A DNA stretch of 64,000 bases from Pholis gunnellus. Lineage: Eukaryota > Chordata > Actinopteri > Perciformes > Pholidae. The stretch lies in assembly GCA_910591455.2 (NCBI GenBank), contig OU342809.1, positions 3,612,363-3,676,362 of the forward strand. Reading direction: 5' to 3'. Position numbers and translations under genes: made by a program. Below the pieces are notes generated by a model. That model did no database searches. It was given only the letters and a program-made list of their open reading frames with translations, and was not told the DNA's origin. Below are positions 37,801-51,062 of the stretch, piece by piece (the first letter of the stretch is position 1; each line of letters opens with the position of its first letter).

Positions 37801-38999
37801 CCATCCCCTCCGTGTTCAGTCCTGGTGGAGGAAAGACTTACCCGAGTGGCTTGTAATTAAGATGTGGGGCTAAGATAAGAAATCTCTCAGAAAGTTTACA
37901 AACCGAGGCAACATGAAACGGCGATGTTTAATTTATGTACATGCCTTTCAACATTTAATGATGTCCTCAGATGTTCTTTAGGGAGAAAAACACACATATT
38001 TCCATGCAAATGAGAAGACAAACACAAACAAATATGCTAGTCTCTTGGATCACCACATATCACACAGGACCAGGCGCTCAGATTATTCCGACGTCTGAAC
38101 AAATGTGCCCTCTCCTTTGTTTGTCGCTTTTTTTCTGTTTGGTTTGTTGCCTTGTTTGTTGATTGCGAAGAGCGGTTGTTCTGTTCCAACAGCTATCCCG
38201 CCCACAGCGGCCAGTTCACAACTCGGCTGCTGCGGAGGCTCAGAAAGATGTGTTTAAATAAAATGAGACTAATGTGCAATTAATCTTCTACGACAACAAG
38301 GGAAATTAAACGGCTCTATTCAGCATGAAAAAGGTGTGATGGGAGGGAAGATTATCTCAACTGGTACAATGACACACCGTGTGCCGTAGGGGAATCGCTG
38401 TTGTTAAATCCAGTTGGCGATTAGCCGTGATGAGGGGATGTCTGATAAGCAAGTGCTGATTCGTTATTGCATTTGTTGATTGGAACATTGCAGAACTTTA
38501 AGCTGTGCTATTGTTCAAACAATCCAGGACATGTATTTCATTTTAAACCTGAGCCATTCTGATTAGTGTGTAGGCCTATTATGTGTGTGTCTGGTGGCCA
38601 TTGGTAAACATCTCCCGAGTAACACGCCCCGTCAGCAGCGGGTCAATATCTTTTCGCAGCTCAGCTGTCAGAATTTTTTTAACACCAGCAAATGAATGAA
38701 CTTTTTCCTGCATTTGCTATTGTTAGCCCGGGCAAGAAGCCTTTTTTCAATTCTGCACCCACCAATTTGGCAGAACAATGGAAGCCAACATGATGGATTC
38801 CAGAGGGATTGAGAGGAATGAAGTGTTGGATGTTGCAGATCATCCCTGGCGAGGCCACCGAGGAGCTTGTTATGTGTGCGCTGTGTAAATGAAGTTGGAG
38901 TTGTTGTGGTTCAGTCATTATTTTTCCGTCACTCAAAAACAAATACAAGTAACTCAGGTCTAGGTCATTGCAGCACACATAATATGCAGCTCCTACAAT
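34851..38999. other. Non-coding stretch with candidate regulatory blocks
   Basis: No supportable exon. Blocks 35040-35500 and 37690-38560 are AT-rich, non-repetitive and carry clustered AATTA/TTTAAT cores and octamer-like words (GCAAATGAGAAG). The rest shows nothing beyond short A or T runs. Confidence 0.35.
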
Positions 39000-39240
39000 C
39001 CTGTCTCCTACAAAATTGAAGTTCCCATTCAACTAAACTGCACTCTCAGCTGCCTTAGGGGGAAACCTCTTGAATTATGGACGCAGTTTTAAACAGTAAG
39101 AAACACGTAGCTAACGTTGTAAATTGAAACAAAACTAAACAAAAATACGACAAAACTTTTCTTCTAAAATTAATACAAAATGTAAACAAAACCAAACACA
39201 AATGTACTTGATGTTGAGGCAAAAAGTAAGCAGTCCCTTG
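39000..39240 (-). repeat. Dispersed repeat type B, inverted copy
   Basis: Its reverse complement matches the second half of the type B copy at 34546-34850: TTGTTTCAATTTAC, then GAGTGCAGTTTAGTTG, then GTAGGAGACAGG. A short forward piece of the same family follows at about 39280-39335, making an imperfect inverted pair. Confidence 0.62.
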
Positions 39241-40027
39241 GCCCTGTGTTTTTTTAAATAAACAACACCCCAGACCACCACCAAGTCCTCCTAAATACGT
39301 TTCGCTCGAAATGTAATTCAGAGTGCAGTTTTAATGAGATTTGCCTGGTTCATAATCTGTCTTCACTCAATCTTTTACAATCAATAAATGTAACATTTGA
39401 CATCTTAATTTAAAAAGTATATTTAAGTGTCCCATAAAATCTCACCGCATGTCAGTGGGTTTTTAATCATTTTAAATGTCTGAGGGAATTTGCTCGAGGC
39501 TACACACAATGCCCTTTGGCAAGCAACACTGACGTAAACATAGCTTTTGTTTGTTAACAAGAAAACTCTACAGGGCATCTTTGGCAATGGATGAAATGAC
39601 TGAAGGAAAAAGGAAAAAGGTGTCACTCAAAGTGACAAACCCCCAGAGAATTATCACAACAATTCTTCAGTTCCCCTCAGCTCTATGGAGCGTTCTGATA
39701 AACCCACTGAATGCTACGTGCAGAGCACCAAATGGCAGACGGACGTAGTTAGTGACCAGCTAGTGAAGATAGCAGAGCACTTACCAGATATGGAGCCAGA
39801 TATTTTTCTCATGGGGTTGGTGGAGACCAAAACTGAGCTAAACCGAGAGTAAATATTTGAGTTATATTGAAAAAGTGGCCAAAATCACAACTCCAAATTA
39901 ACTTTAATGATGCGCAATTTCTGCTGGATGTGTAAATAGCTATTTGCTAACAGGTTTACCATTTCAACTTTTTAAGTATTATGTCTACAGCCAACAGCAT
40001 GTTTGTGCCTCAGAGCCTGCTAAAATA

Positions 40028-40375
40028 TGAATCCAACCTGATCTCATGACAAGGCGTATAAATAGCACGACACTTTAAGGACATTCTGCATGTTATGATG
40101 ACGCATTTTAGGCTTTATTACCACTGTTACCGTGAAACGGAAATAAAACCACTGAGCCAAGTTCCAGATAAACATCATGGTTGGGCTTAGAATGAGTAGG
40201 TAAACTAAGTAAAACTTTGGAAAAGTCACAAAAGTACGGAAAACACGTTACAAACACTACATCACAACGTAACTTCAAAATAACTCAAGAACCTTCTTGG
40301 GACACAAACACGGGTCTCCTGTTGGAAAGTCCTGTGTTTGTTTGACCCATCCACCTTCACGTAGCAGGCACATAT
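40028..40375 (+). repeat. Dispersed repeat type C, copy 1
   Basis: Opens with a GATCTCATGACAAGGCGTAT-like start and includes GGACACAAACACGGGTCTCC followed by GTTTGACCCATCCACC. The end parallels that of 51059-51425 (GAACGAACTGCGGCCTCC then GGATCCGTCCGCC). Probably a degenerate non-autonomous transposon. Confidence 0.5.
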
Positions 40376-43300
40376 GTTTACATTGCTGTCAGTAAAGACT
40401 ACGTGACGTAAACTGACACGCAAGAATGGTGTCGTTATCGCACTCTCAATGACTTACAAATCATCGTGTCAATCGTACACCGTTTGGTCGGACCTCACTG
40501 ATTAATCTGGATGTGAGTAAAACAGTGATTATTGTGTCGTGAGAAAGTCATGTATCAACCAAAAATAACAGCGTTGATCTTTATTTGTGCATATAATAGA
40601 ATAAAACAAAAGAGAAGAGATATGCAATAGCATAACACAATGCACAAGTGTGAAAGACAAACCTGCGGGGGTTGCAAAAGGAACCTACCTGACATTGAAA
40701 TAAAGCTGGATACGCTTGCCAAAGTGTCGACATGTTTTCTGACTAATCCCTGTGGCCAAGGACGAGCAGCCAAGAAACCCACTGCACCCATTACTGTGAC
40801 CACCTCCACTATCAATTCAAACATGATAAAAGACACAAAAATAATAATAAAACTGCAGCTTCACTGTTTTTCCACATCAGCAAAATGTCTCACATACTGT
40901 TATTGCCCTGCCAGCGTCATCATCATCCTTCAGCGTTGATATATGGCATGTTTCCATACCATCAACCCTACTGGGATCAGCACGGGTATAAAAAACATGG
41001 TGTCACGCAGTATATACGCAGGAACACTGCACTCGGAGAGCACACTCAATCTGCCCGCCGCTGCCGTTGAAGAACACATCGTGGCGGTTTGAAAAGTTTG
41101 GAGTCATTGCAAAAATGTTTTGCTGCCGTGCGTTTGCGGTGCACGGTGGTGGCTCAGCGGGCAGCCAATCAGTGCTGGCTGCCGTTTGCTTTAATGACTC
41201 GTTATGATGGGGCATTCCTCGGTTAATGAGATAATGAGATAATGAGTTAATGCGATGCGCCATTGTACTTTCACTCGCCGCAGCGATTAATCATTTGATA
41301 GTCAGTTTGGGGGAAAGGAGGAGTTATCTGTTGCTCTCTTGTTAAGAGCACCAGGCCAGTGCCCCTTATCACACTGCAAAGCACAGCATGCCTCTCCAAA
41401 TCAAAAGCCCTGTCAAAACATTTACTGGACTCACTGTATCCAACTTGCCCCGGGAATATAAACCTACATAAAACTACAACAGCGGCTTGCAACTCATGAT
41501 GGGACATTTTAGCCTCCGTGTTTCAGCGCGGGCATCAAGTGCTTTGCTCCCAAAACAACAGTGATTGCCCCCCGACACCTTTCGTCAGCACCTGATTTTC
41601 ATGCCACTTTTCTATCCTCAGTAGTGGCGCATCTCAGGCCCTCCCGCATTTCCTGCTGTGTTGTCAACGCAACGTGGCAGCCCTGCAGCAATGCGAGCGG
41701 AGAGAGAGAGAGAGAGAGACCTCCAGCTTCAAATAAGAGATCACAAACCTGAGATCCCGCTGAGCCCAAGCATAACGAATAAGGAGTGCGCAGTGAGCAA
41801 CGGCAGCAGGAGACGTGACAAAGGTTGACAACTCTGAAGGCAGACGGAGGCTCTGTCGGTTTCAACGCTGAGCCCCGCTGTTAAGTCGAGGCAGCATTAC
41901 CTTTGTAGGTATTTGCGATGGCTTTAGCAATCATGCCTCAGACGTCTCCTTTTTCAGGAAAAGGTCAGAAGGTCGCAGGTGTGCATAGAAAGAGAAACAA
42001 AAACAGGAATCACAGCAGAAAAAACTCGGGAACAAACATGTTTTGAATCTGGATTTGGATTGAGATAAGCGTACATAGTTGGGGAGCTTATTCGATATGA
42101 CAAGTCTGATTCGACTGCCAATCTGAGTCTCAGTGGCGGGAAAATGTTGTGTCCGTCTGGGCTGTATGGAGGTGTTGAATGTCAGATTTTATATAAATCA
42201 TAGCTTGGTCTATTCCAATAACTCATGCTATATAGACTATTTTGGTATAAATATCAGCCTGGCGTTATTTAATACTGTTAATAAAAGTTCTAAAATATCT
42301 CATGTGTTTTCAATCAATCAATCAATCAATAACTAAATCACCATGTAGACATCATGAGGCTGTTGTTTCAAAATTGCTCCCTAGTTGGGAGAAACACAGC
42401 TCTCGGGCCAAACGTTCTAGAAACAATCACGAAAAAGCAAACAGGCTGAGAAACCTGGTCTGCTGGTCTGTTTCAGTCCTCTGGACAGCGCCACATCTAA
42501 ACACACACACACACACACATAATTCTGTTACAATAACTGAATGACAGTCACATGCATCTCGGCCAATCACTTTGCTGATTATTATTTTTCTATAGATAAA
42601 TAATGCTTAAACAGAATCAATAGAATACTGAAATCCTGCCTGGGCCCCCTGAGGTATGGCCCTTTAGATTCATTGCGGTGCTGTAGCACCATCTGTAGGC
42701 AAAGTACCATCTAATTCTGCAGGATAACCTCAGAGTGAAAGTCTGCACCTTGCAACTGCTCAATGCAGTCGCGTACAATGATCCACACCTACAAGAATTT
42801 TGGCAATAACAACTTATTTTTATTTGGGTTCGTCCAAATATTTTATTTTAATTAGCAAATGTGTAGGTTGTTTGCACCAAATGTTATTGGAATACATTAA
42901 GTTTACATTCGTCCTGCCAACGACCAGACAAAGAGAACAAGACACGAGTCTCTTTGTCAGAGACAAAACAAAGTGTCTCTTCACTGACTGCAGTTTGAGG
43001 TGACTGACCACTTTTATGGTCGGTCATTGTAGTCATATATACAGTATATCTAGAAGGAGTACCTCTCCTCACCTCTGTGGTTCCTTCACACCTGAATGTC
43101 ACCTGTGAATTGTCGAGGTCACATGACACGGTGTGACATCTCATGTTAGAGATGTCAGAAGAATTGGAGTGTGAATTGCTCGGAAACTGCCCGGCGAGGG
43201 ATGTCAGGACCCTGGTTCTGCTTCACAAGAATTCACACCTCCATGCGACTCTGACATATGAGACGTCCCAGACGGGTCCACAGAGGTTAAAATACCTGAG

Positions 43301-43939
43301 GCTCCTCGCCAGTCGGCGCAACAACATCCCCCAAACTGAACTGCAAGTCCGTGCAGTTGCTTTTGAAATACTACTGACGTGCAGATTGTAAATTCTGTGA
43401 AACTACAGTTCTACAACCACAACCGCATAGAATGTGATGTCTTTATAGGTTTAAACTCACCAAAGATATTTGGACAACCTGATTTAAACACGTGTTCAAA
43501 GCAAGTCTTTTTTCGCCATTTAAAAATATACACAGTATGTGAGATTCTGCTGTATTTATTTCAATGCTATAGATTGTAAAATGTTTCACACTGCGGTAAC
43601 ACACCAAGATATGCAGCAATGCGGCAACAAAGGCAGCAAAGAAGAAGACGAGAGTAAGTTACTTCACTCTGAAATCCATTTATATTGTACTCGTGTTACC
43701 ACATATGTCTCTACTTTTTGTTTTTCAACTCTGTAGCCAATATTAAGACAGATGGATAAAAGTCTTGGGACATTTACTAGTTCATCTTCTTTGGTTAGTT
43801 GTAGGTTGTAAATATTACTGTGTCATTTTCAAATCTAGATCTAGATCTAGTGTTAGTAAACATATATTTTAAATACTATCTGCTTCGTGTCTGGGCCCCT
43901 ATTCTCCAGCTTCAATTAGCTCCATTTTGTTTTATGATT
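40376..43939. other. Non-coding stretch
   Basis: Contains a GA microsatellite at 41701-41719 and an AC microsatellite at 42500-42519. Open frames at 40555-40939 on both strands have no recognisable domain and overlap each other. No gene is supported. Confidence 0.5.
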
Positions 43940-44520
43940 GTACCAACCTGGTCTCACTCATACCTCATCAAATGCCACAGCATGGTCAGTGCCCTTTGGC
44001 GTCCGATACTGATGCACTGAGGCACCCTTTAGCGTCTGTATGAGCCGCACAGTGCTTTCCACTAGCTCCAGTGGAAACCCATCCACGACTTTACTAGACG
44101 GGCAGAACAACTGTCGAACAAACTCAGGACATTCACCCAGAAGACAGCTGTTCATATCCCGTGTGAAACCAAGTCAATGCTGACTTTAGTCTGCCCTGAT
44201 TTTATTTTGTAACTGAAGTACAAGCATACTTATTTGAACCCAAACCACCATCTTTTCCTCAACCTACCGAGGTACTTTTGTTGCGTAAGTCAACCTATAA
44301 ACACAGTTTATTTTGAAAGGAGACTGTATGCATTTAACAAGCAGCAACTTTACCTGCCCTGCGAACGAGGACGGGTTTTTATGAGTATTGAGCAAATGTT
44401 TTACGAGGACAGAAATGCATTCAGCACATTTGTTAGATCTCAGGGATTCACTCAATGAGCTTTGGTGAGAAATGTAAACATAGCTTTTTTTAAAACCCCA
44501 CGGGGCACCTTTAATTCATT
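43940..44520 (+). repeat. Composite dispersed repeat, types C and D
   Basis: Starts with GGTCTCACTCATACCTCATC and GGTCAGTGCCCTTTGGCGTC, close to the inverted-repeat element at 45946-46242. It continues with the type D text (GAACCCAAACCACCATC, then AACCTACCGAGGTACTTTTG) and ends in CACGGGGCACCTTTAA. Read as one degenerate element of about 580 bp; the true ends are uncertain. Confidence 0.55.
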
Positions 44521-45945
44521 TATGACGTGATCACTTGTTTATCTGTAAAGGAGTGAGCCAAAAGAGAAATTAAAGTGACTCTGCATGAATTTGCACCAAA
44601 AATCGCAGAATTCAACACAAATTGTCAAACCACTCTATCGCTTTTACTTGTTTTGCACCACTTCCTGTCACAAACAAACACCACAGCTCATTCATTCAGG
44701 AGTGTTGTCTTTTCATTTCTAATGACTGTCGGCGTCTGACTGCGCTCCCGGGGCATTTTTCAGAAGAGATGAAAGAATCTGGAGTACCTAGTGTGTCTTC
44801 GGAGGTAACTGAAATTCTAAAGGTGTGTGTTTGTAAAAACAAAATGATGCACAAATTGAGTCCAGAGGGAGCAGAGGAAGGCCTGCAGTGCTGACAGCTG
44901 ATGTCTTGCTGAGACTTGGACCACAGATTTCAACTGCATTCTTACACACTATTGAAAGAAGCAGCAGGCTGATCCGTGGACCGACGCACTTACTGCACGC
45001 ATTTGAATTCGACCGAGAACACATTAACTTTCGCCACCAAGCTAAAAACCCAACAGCGGTCACACCAGCGACTGAGAACCACATTATAAATCTCCTCATT
45101 TAGCAACTTAGGTGGCGAGCGTTCTGCAGGAGCGGTCGCACTCCTAAGAGAAGTTTCCAGTGTTTTCTCCATGCAGATGGCGCGTGACTTTCGTAAAAAG
45201 CCTTAACAAATGGAAGGAGTAAATGAAGTGGACAGTTCCTCCCAACCGGAACATCCAGGAGGTTCTACAATCTGGGAGAAAATAGGTTCACATTTAGTTT
45301 CACTGGTCCAAGGAAATAATGACACATGAAAAAGTATCCTGCAGCAACTAACTTTGTTGGTAGTCTGACTCAGAGAGCCTGATACCCTACAGACTCAGTG
45401 TTAGTCAGACAAGCCTCCCTCTCCCTCTGGGTATGTGAATACAGCAGAGCTATTGTTATTTGTTTTACAGCTGCTGCACCATAGTATACAGATTGTTTTT
45501 TTAAATGGAGACAATCCATATTTCAGTGAAGCCTGTCAGGTTTTGAAAGATGAATAAGGCCAAGACGAGATGGTTTCACAATCTGCTTTATGTAGGATTT
45601 GTATTGCCTGATTAAAAAAAAAAAAAAAAAAATCACACTGAGTAAGGCAGTCTGTTTAATTAATCAGGATTTCAATTAGCAAAGCGAGAATGCTTGCATT
45701 ATCTCTGCTGCTTCAGATAAAGCTGGGAAGCAAATTAAACGAGGATCAGCATTTGGATGTGCATCGGATGGAATGCTAATGATGCTGACCACAGCAATAG
45801 TAAAGATATCTATTAAAGGATGAATGTGGTTCATTATAGCTTGTTTGGGTTTTTATCGCTGAACATTTCTATTGGCTTTGATAACATTGTACTCACAAAA
45901 GTAATTGCTGAGAACATCATTCAACACGTTCTCACTCCCGACTCG
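44521..45945. other. Non-coding stretch
   Basis: No gene seen. It has an A-run at 45614-45632 and a candidate regulatory block at 45640-45850 (TTTAATTAATCAGG, TTTCAATTAGC, ATTAAACGAGG). Confidence 0.4.
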
Positions 45946-46242
45946 TCAAACACCGGCGGCTTGGTCAGTGGTTCCCCTCTATAGCGCTGTTGTGTTCAGG
46001 GACATTGTGTCAGTTTCCACACCTTGCATGCGTAGTGTCTTTTCAAAATAAACCTCAGTGTTCAAAAGAAACACAGTTTCAGCTTGTAATATACATACAG
46101 GGTATTTTCAAAATAAACTTCGTCTTTTAGGTTTACTTGCGCTTACAAATAAGTACGACATTACTTGCTAAAAGATACTAAAGGGCGCCTCTGTGCGTCG
46201 GTAAGAGACGCCGAGGGGCACTGACCAAGCTGCAGTATTTGA
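45946..46242. mobile_element. Short transposon (MITE-like) with terminal inverted repeats
   Basis: The left end TCAAACACCGGCGGCTTGGT (45946-45965, continuing CAGTG) is the reverse complement, with a few mismatches, of the right end at 46219-46242 (CACTGACCAAGCTGCAGTAT, then TTGA). The 297-bp element has no transposase frame. The inner right arm (CACAGAGGCGCCCTTTAGTA in reverse complement) matches the repeat at 43940. I did not find a clear target-site duplication. Confidence 0.65.
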
Positions 46243-49200
46243 GTGTAACCAAAAGTGTGTAATTTAATAATCACTCTGAACAAGAAACACTTTGGCAAAT
46301 ATCTGACCTTATACCTTCCCTGTCGGATCTCAGCATCATGATCATGTAAGGTACCGGAGCATTACTTCTGACAATAACTGATGGTTCATAAATACAGATG
46401 AATATGTTGCTGCATAACGATCAAATTAAAATGGGGGAAAATGCCTAAATATAGTATAAGACGTGTGTCCTGCTTTACCATCTGCGCCGCACATTTGAGG
46501 TGTTTGTTGACTCAGCCGACACCAAAATCCTGATTGGTGTTGTGAGCACGGACTCTGGAAATTTATATTAGCCCTCTGTGATCAATAAAGAGTTTTAGCT
46601 TTATTGCGATCAATAACACCAAAGCAAACTAAATGTTCATTAGGTTTCATGATAAATGTATGAAACAATACAATAGTTTATTGATTCCTGCAGAAGTTTT
46701 ATATCACAGAGGTTTTAAACGTGGAAACCCTTGTAGATTTCTTAAGCCGATAAGACATTAGACACTGGAGGAAAAAAAGTGATTAGATTATATTTACAGC
46801 TCATAGGGTATTTTTCTAGGGCTATATTAAAATCCCATCTTAATTTTACTGATATAAGTAACACTTGCAAAACAGCATTTGATAAATTGCACGTCCGCAC
46901 TCAGGGACATGCAATCAAAGCACCGATAATAAAACTCGAAGGCATATCAATTAGGGTTAAAGGCTAAGTGGGAAGGCTTCTCTGCAGCGGACATCTGGTC
47001 GACCACGTCGTCGTGCAGGTCTCAGCCTGTGTGCACCCGGCCAATCGATGCAGGCGGATACAGACGATGAAGGAGAACGAGGCCGCGGGGAGAGAAGTTG
47101 AATCACATGGTCTCCGATCGATACCCAGCAGTGTATTTCACCTCCGTTAAGACACTCGCCCACCGCGGTCTCTGGGACACACACGCATCCGGCATCAAAA
47201 CCCGTTTGAATGAGATTTGCGGAGCGCGTTGAGCTGCAAATTAAACATTGAACTTCACTGACATGCAGACGGGTATTTGTTGGTGTTTTCCTACATGCAT
47301 GTCTCCCACAGGAGGAATAACAGGACAAAATGGGAGGTTTTTGCAATCTAAATTTCTGCATTTTTAAAAGAGGCAGGCCCACGAGTGAGGATGTTATCTT
47401 CCAAGAAACGAATCAATATAGCCAATCTCACACTCAGGAGGGCTTTACTGCGCGGGCACTTATTGACGCGTTCACAGTTGTGGCCCTGGCACACATTAAA
47501 CTCCTCAGCTCCTCCTCCTGCCCCGCAGGAACCAGCACTAAAAAGCCCCAAAACACCGTGGAGATACCATTTATTTCTTTTTCAGCTGACGGCTTTTGAT
47601 TCTCTTCGAAATTGCTTCACTTTTTAGCCAATCTTTGACTCGATACTGATACGTTTACCAATACAAAAAAACTCCAGAGAGAATTTTTGTTCTGCTCACA
47701 GAAGTGTGGGCCTCTTCATCTATCCTCCGCCTCTATCTGAGCGCAGAGTCTCTGATTATCGAGAGGGAGAGAGGTTTAAGGGCTATTTGTGATGGGTGTG
47801 GGTGTAGTGAGGAATGACAGGAGGAACGCTCAGAAAAGGAAGCACTCAACAGACCCAGTTTTATTCTTCAACTTTTGATCTTCTTTAATGATATATTTCA
47901 TCAATAATAAAAAAAAAAAAACGATGGGGGGGGGGGAGAGAGAAAAATCAATGCACCTTAAACAAGAAACACATCCTCGCATGCACCACAATCCCACACA
48001 CATGCACACCAGAAACACACACATCTGAGTGTTACATAAAAACAGTATTGCGGTTAAGCTGCAGTTTGGACTGTAGGCTTCTCCCATGAGAGAAGAGGCT
48101 GTTATGGCCATATGGTGAACATTCTCCTCCGTTAGACACGGAGTGACAGATTTTCTTCAAAAGCAAAAAAAGTGAATTCAGACTGTGGGGGATTAAGGTT
48201 AATGTGTGCATTCATAAAGCACCGGCTTTACATTAGTGCAGCTGAGCGGATGCCAACACATATGCATTTCAGCCATCCACATTTATATGAGGAAATACTT
48301 TATTCAAGGAAAGACTAGGAAAGCACTTTGATTTGACTTTTTAATATTTCGGTTTAAGACGCCCTTTAACGATCAATATACACAGGCGGGGTTAATAATA
48401 GGTGACCGCAACCAGCACAACAAATACATCCCAAAACGGGGAGCGACAATCTTTTCAGACACAAGAGTCACATGATGTAGAACACTCATTTTTTAAATAA
48501 TAAAAAATATAAAAAACACAAATTATATTCACTTCACGGTAGTGTTTCCGAGCCCCAGAGTCCCTTCAGGAAACCTCTCATTTCAACTGCAGCAGGGTCT
48601 CACAGTCCGTTCTGCTCAGTCCTGGTTCTCTCGTGCCTCCCTTCCCTCGGGCGGGCCCAGCAATAAGGCTTGGGTCTCCAGCGGCGTGGTGTCGGTATTG
48701 GCTCCCGGGGGGGACTAGCAGAGCAGCGTTCTGTCCCCGGTCTAGGGGAACCAAGACACAACATGCAGCGGGACTTACCACTATTCTCACATCCATATAA
48801 GGCCAGAACACAGAATATACACCACGATTCACAGACAGCTTCAGAGATGAACAATGCCCAAAAACAACAAACATAAACCCACACAACTTCCCAACAAACA
48901 AACAAGAGATAAAACAAAAGTTTCTGAACTGAGCTCCTAAAACAATGGAAAAACAATGTTCATCAGTAAACGAAACACACAAAGGGCTTCTCACTCCCAC
49001 CAAACTGCTTTTAAGTGTTCGTTATTTACAAGGACGACGAAGCTGAATATAATATATGAATATAAGTCGTCTGAACCGCAAAGTTTACTAATTTCAAAGC
49101 ACAACACGACACGGACTTGCCAAATGGCTTGTCAAAGCTAGGCCTGCTGCTGACAGGAAAACTAGCAAATCTCAGAAAACAGAGACGGGCTTGTTGTTGA

Positions 49201-49298
49201 TGGTGGTCGAGGTGGAGAAGGAAAGAGGTCTGTCACATCAAAAACACCCGAAAAATCTAACATTCACCCCGAGAAGACATGTTTGATTCAACAAGACC
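46243..49298. other. Non-coding stretch with a candidate block at 46950-47600
   Basis: Open frames of up to 141 codons are present but show no domain, and they overlap frames on the other strand. The block 46950-47600 has non-repetitive sequence with GC-rich and AATTA-rich parts in alternation. Nothing else noted. Confidence 0.35.
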
Positions 49299-49692
49299 TG
49301 GATAGAGCTTCAGCCACGACATCATCTGGACCCTATATATTACAACCAATATCCATTCTGAAGCAACAAGGATGCTATTTTGCTTCTGAGTCAGGAACAC
49401 ATGATGATTGTGGTCAGAGAAAATGGTGGATGTTTTAGGGCTTACTGAGCTCGTCAGTGGAGCTGCTACCACTGAGAAGTTCTTTGCATAATACACGGTA
49501 ATACTGGGGACGGCTGGGAGTTCATGAAGAGTTTGTGGAGCTGAGAAATCTAGCATTGCTTCCACCATGGCAGCTACTGGGCAAACATTACCTTGTACTT
49601 GCTTAGGTAAATAGGTAGCAGCATATCTCATTCGACCAGATTGAGTGCACACAAACGCTCAAGAATCTCACTGAGGGTTGTCACGTGTTCGG
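49299..49692 (-). mobile_element. Decayed Ty3/Gypsy LTR retrotransposon, pol fragment
   Basis: On the minus strand three pieces follow each other in pol order but in different frames. First TTLSEILERLCALNL, the end of the reverse transcriptase palm/thumb part. Then YLPKQVQGNV with PVAAMVEAMLDF and NFSVVAAPLT, the connection and start of RNase H. Then DVVAEALSR near 49299-49324, the usual end of the RNase H region. At least two frameshifts and an internal deletion separate them, and the mid-part is scrambled. No LTR, integrase or gag is visible. It is a dead remnant. Confidence 0.82.
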
Positions 49693-50852
49693 TCCCGGCT
49701 AACAAGTAGGCCACTACATGATCTAATTAAAGCTTCACAGTCACCATCGCTGTACAAAACTGCATTTGTCGGCAGCTGGAAAGTGTCTGGAGATTGGCAC
49801 CTGCCAATATCTCTGTGGGAGGTCTAGTTTTGTGTCATGTTTGACAAATCACACACAGTCAACACAGTCATCCATGCATGGTGGTTGATATTTTACCTTC
49901 TAAAACATTTCTTTAGAAGGGCTAGCATTTTGACACTAAAACATACGTAGTTCGACCAAAATGTGAACATTCGGATTTGAATAGATAAAGAACGTCACTG
50001 GGAAGCTGCAGGATGGTATAAAAACTTTAAAAAACAAAAAGCTAAAAGGGGAGCATAAGGGATTACCACTGCTAACAAACAAAACCCGCCGTTCAGATTC
50101 CTTATGTAGCACGGATCAAAGCTCGGAGGGCACAGGAAGTAACAGAAGCAGCATCGTAAACTCCTTCCAAAACCGCTATACGCTCTCCAAATATAACAAA
50201 CATGCTCAGCTTTTTACAGGACAATGTGAACGATGTCACCAGTCACCAAATAATCAAAATGAGCCACTACTACAACATGGGCTGAATGAGTGAAAAAGCT
50301 CTTAAAAAAAAAAAAAAAGGAAAATGGAACAAATATTCCCAGTTTTCGTCCCATGAAGCCTTCCTCTCCTCTGCCCTCCCTCTAAAGCAATTTGTAGTGC
50401 CAGATTGCCTCTGTGCAGTATGACAGGGAGAAGTGGCTGTTTATCAGGCGAGCTGGTATTTAACTTTGTAGGACACATTTGTATTGATTGGGCTTTGTAA
50501 TTTTCTCCTGAGTAGATTGAGATGCTGGTTGCAGGCTGCCGCGCATTAAAATTAACAGGATATGCCTCCAGCATGGCTAAGTAATGCCACGGTGTCGACA
50601 GCCGCGCGTGGTTCTCAGCCATTTGTGGAACAAGGAAGATTGCCACAGGAGAGGTAATCCTCCTGCCAGAGGGAAACTGGAATATGTTTTTTTTTTGGTG
50701 CAAGGTAAATGCTAAAAATACTCTTGGCACTTTGCTGAGCTCTGCACTTGGATTTAAGATGTGAAATGAAATATCATTGATGCCCATTGGGAAGGTTAAC
50801 GTTATGTTAATATGGTGCTGCTGCAAAAAGGAAAAGCTTGAATGCTTTTAAA
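49693..50852. other. Non-coding stretch with a candidate block at 50370-50800
   Basis: A 174-codon minus-strand frame at 50302-50826 shows no domain and starts and ends in low-complexity text. The same interval (GCGCATTAAAATTAACAGG, GATATGCCTCCAGC, CTTGGATTTAAGATG) looks more like conserved non-coding sequence. Confidence 0.4.
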
Positions 50853-50964
50853 TTCGCCCCCTGTTGGTCAGTAGAGAGAATGCAGGTTTTAAGACACTTC
50901 CTCATTGGCTACTCTCTCTGAACCGGAGGTCGGCGTCTGGTTCAAACCTGCTGACCGGCTGCAG

Positions 50965-51062
50965 TCTTTCTGCTTGGGGTTTGTGTGCTTTCTCCGTATC
51001 TCTATGTGGGTTTTCTCTCATTGTCTGTTTCCTCCCACGGTCCAAAAACATGCATGATAAGG
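50965..51062 (+). repeat. Remnant of a dispersed fish repeat
   Basis: Carries the words GTGGGTTTTCTC, TTTCCTCCCACGGTCC and AAAAACATGCATG in the order found in a very abundant vertebrate dispersed repeat. Recognised from memory, without a family name. It directly precedes a type C copy. Confidence 0.5.

Noticed and set aside
40555..40939. Overlapping frames on both strands, one Cys-rich at its start
   Set aside because: Neither matches a family I know, and opposing overlap argues against coding.
46957..47382. 141-codon minus-strand frame
   Set aside because: No domain, Arg/Pro-rich end from local GC content, opposing frames on the other strand.
48578..49003. 141-codon and 118-codon minus-strand frames
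   Set aside because: Two overlapping frames on one strand with no recognisable domain, splice context or bias; likely chance.
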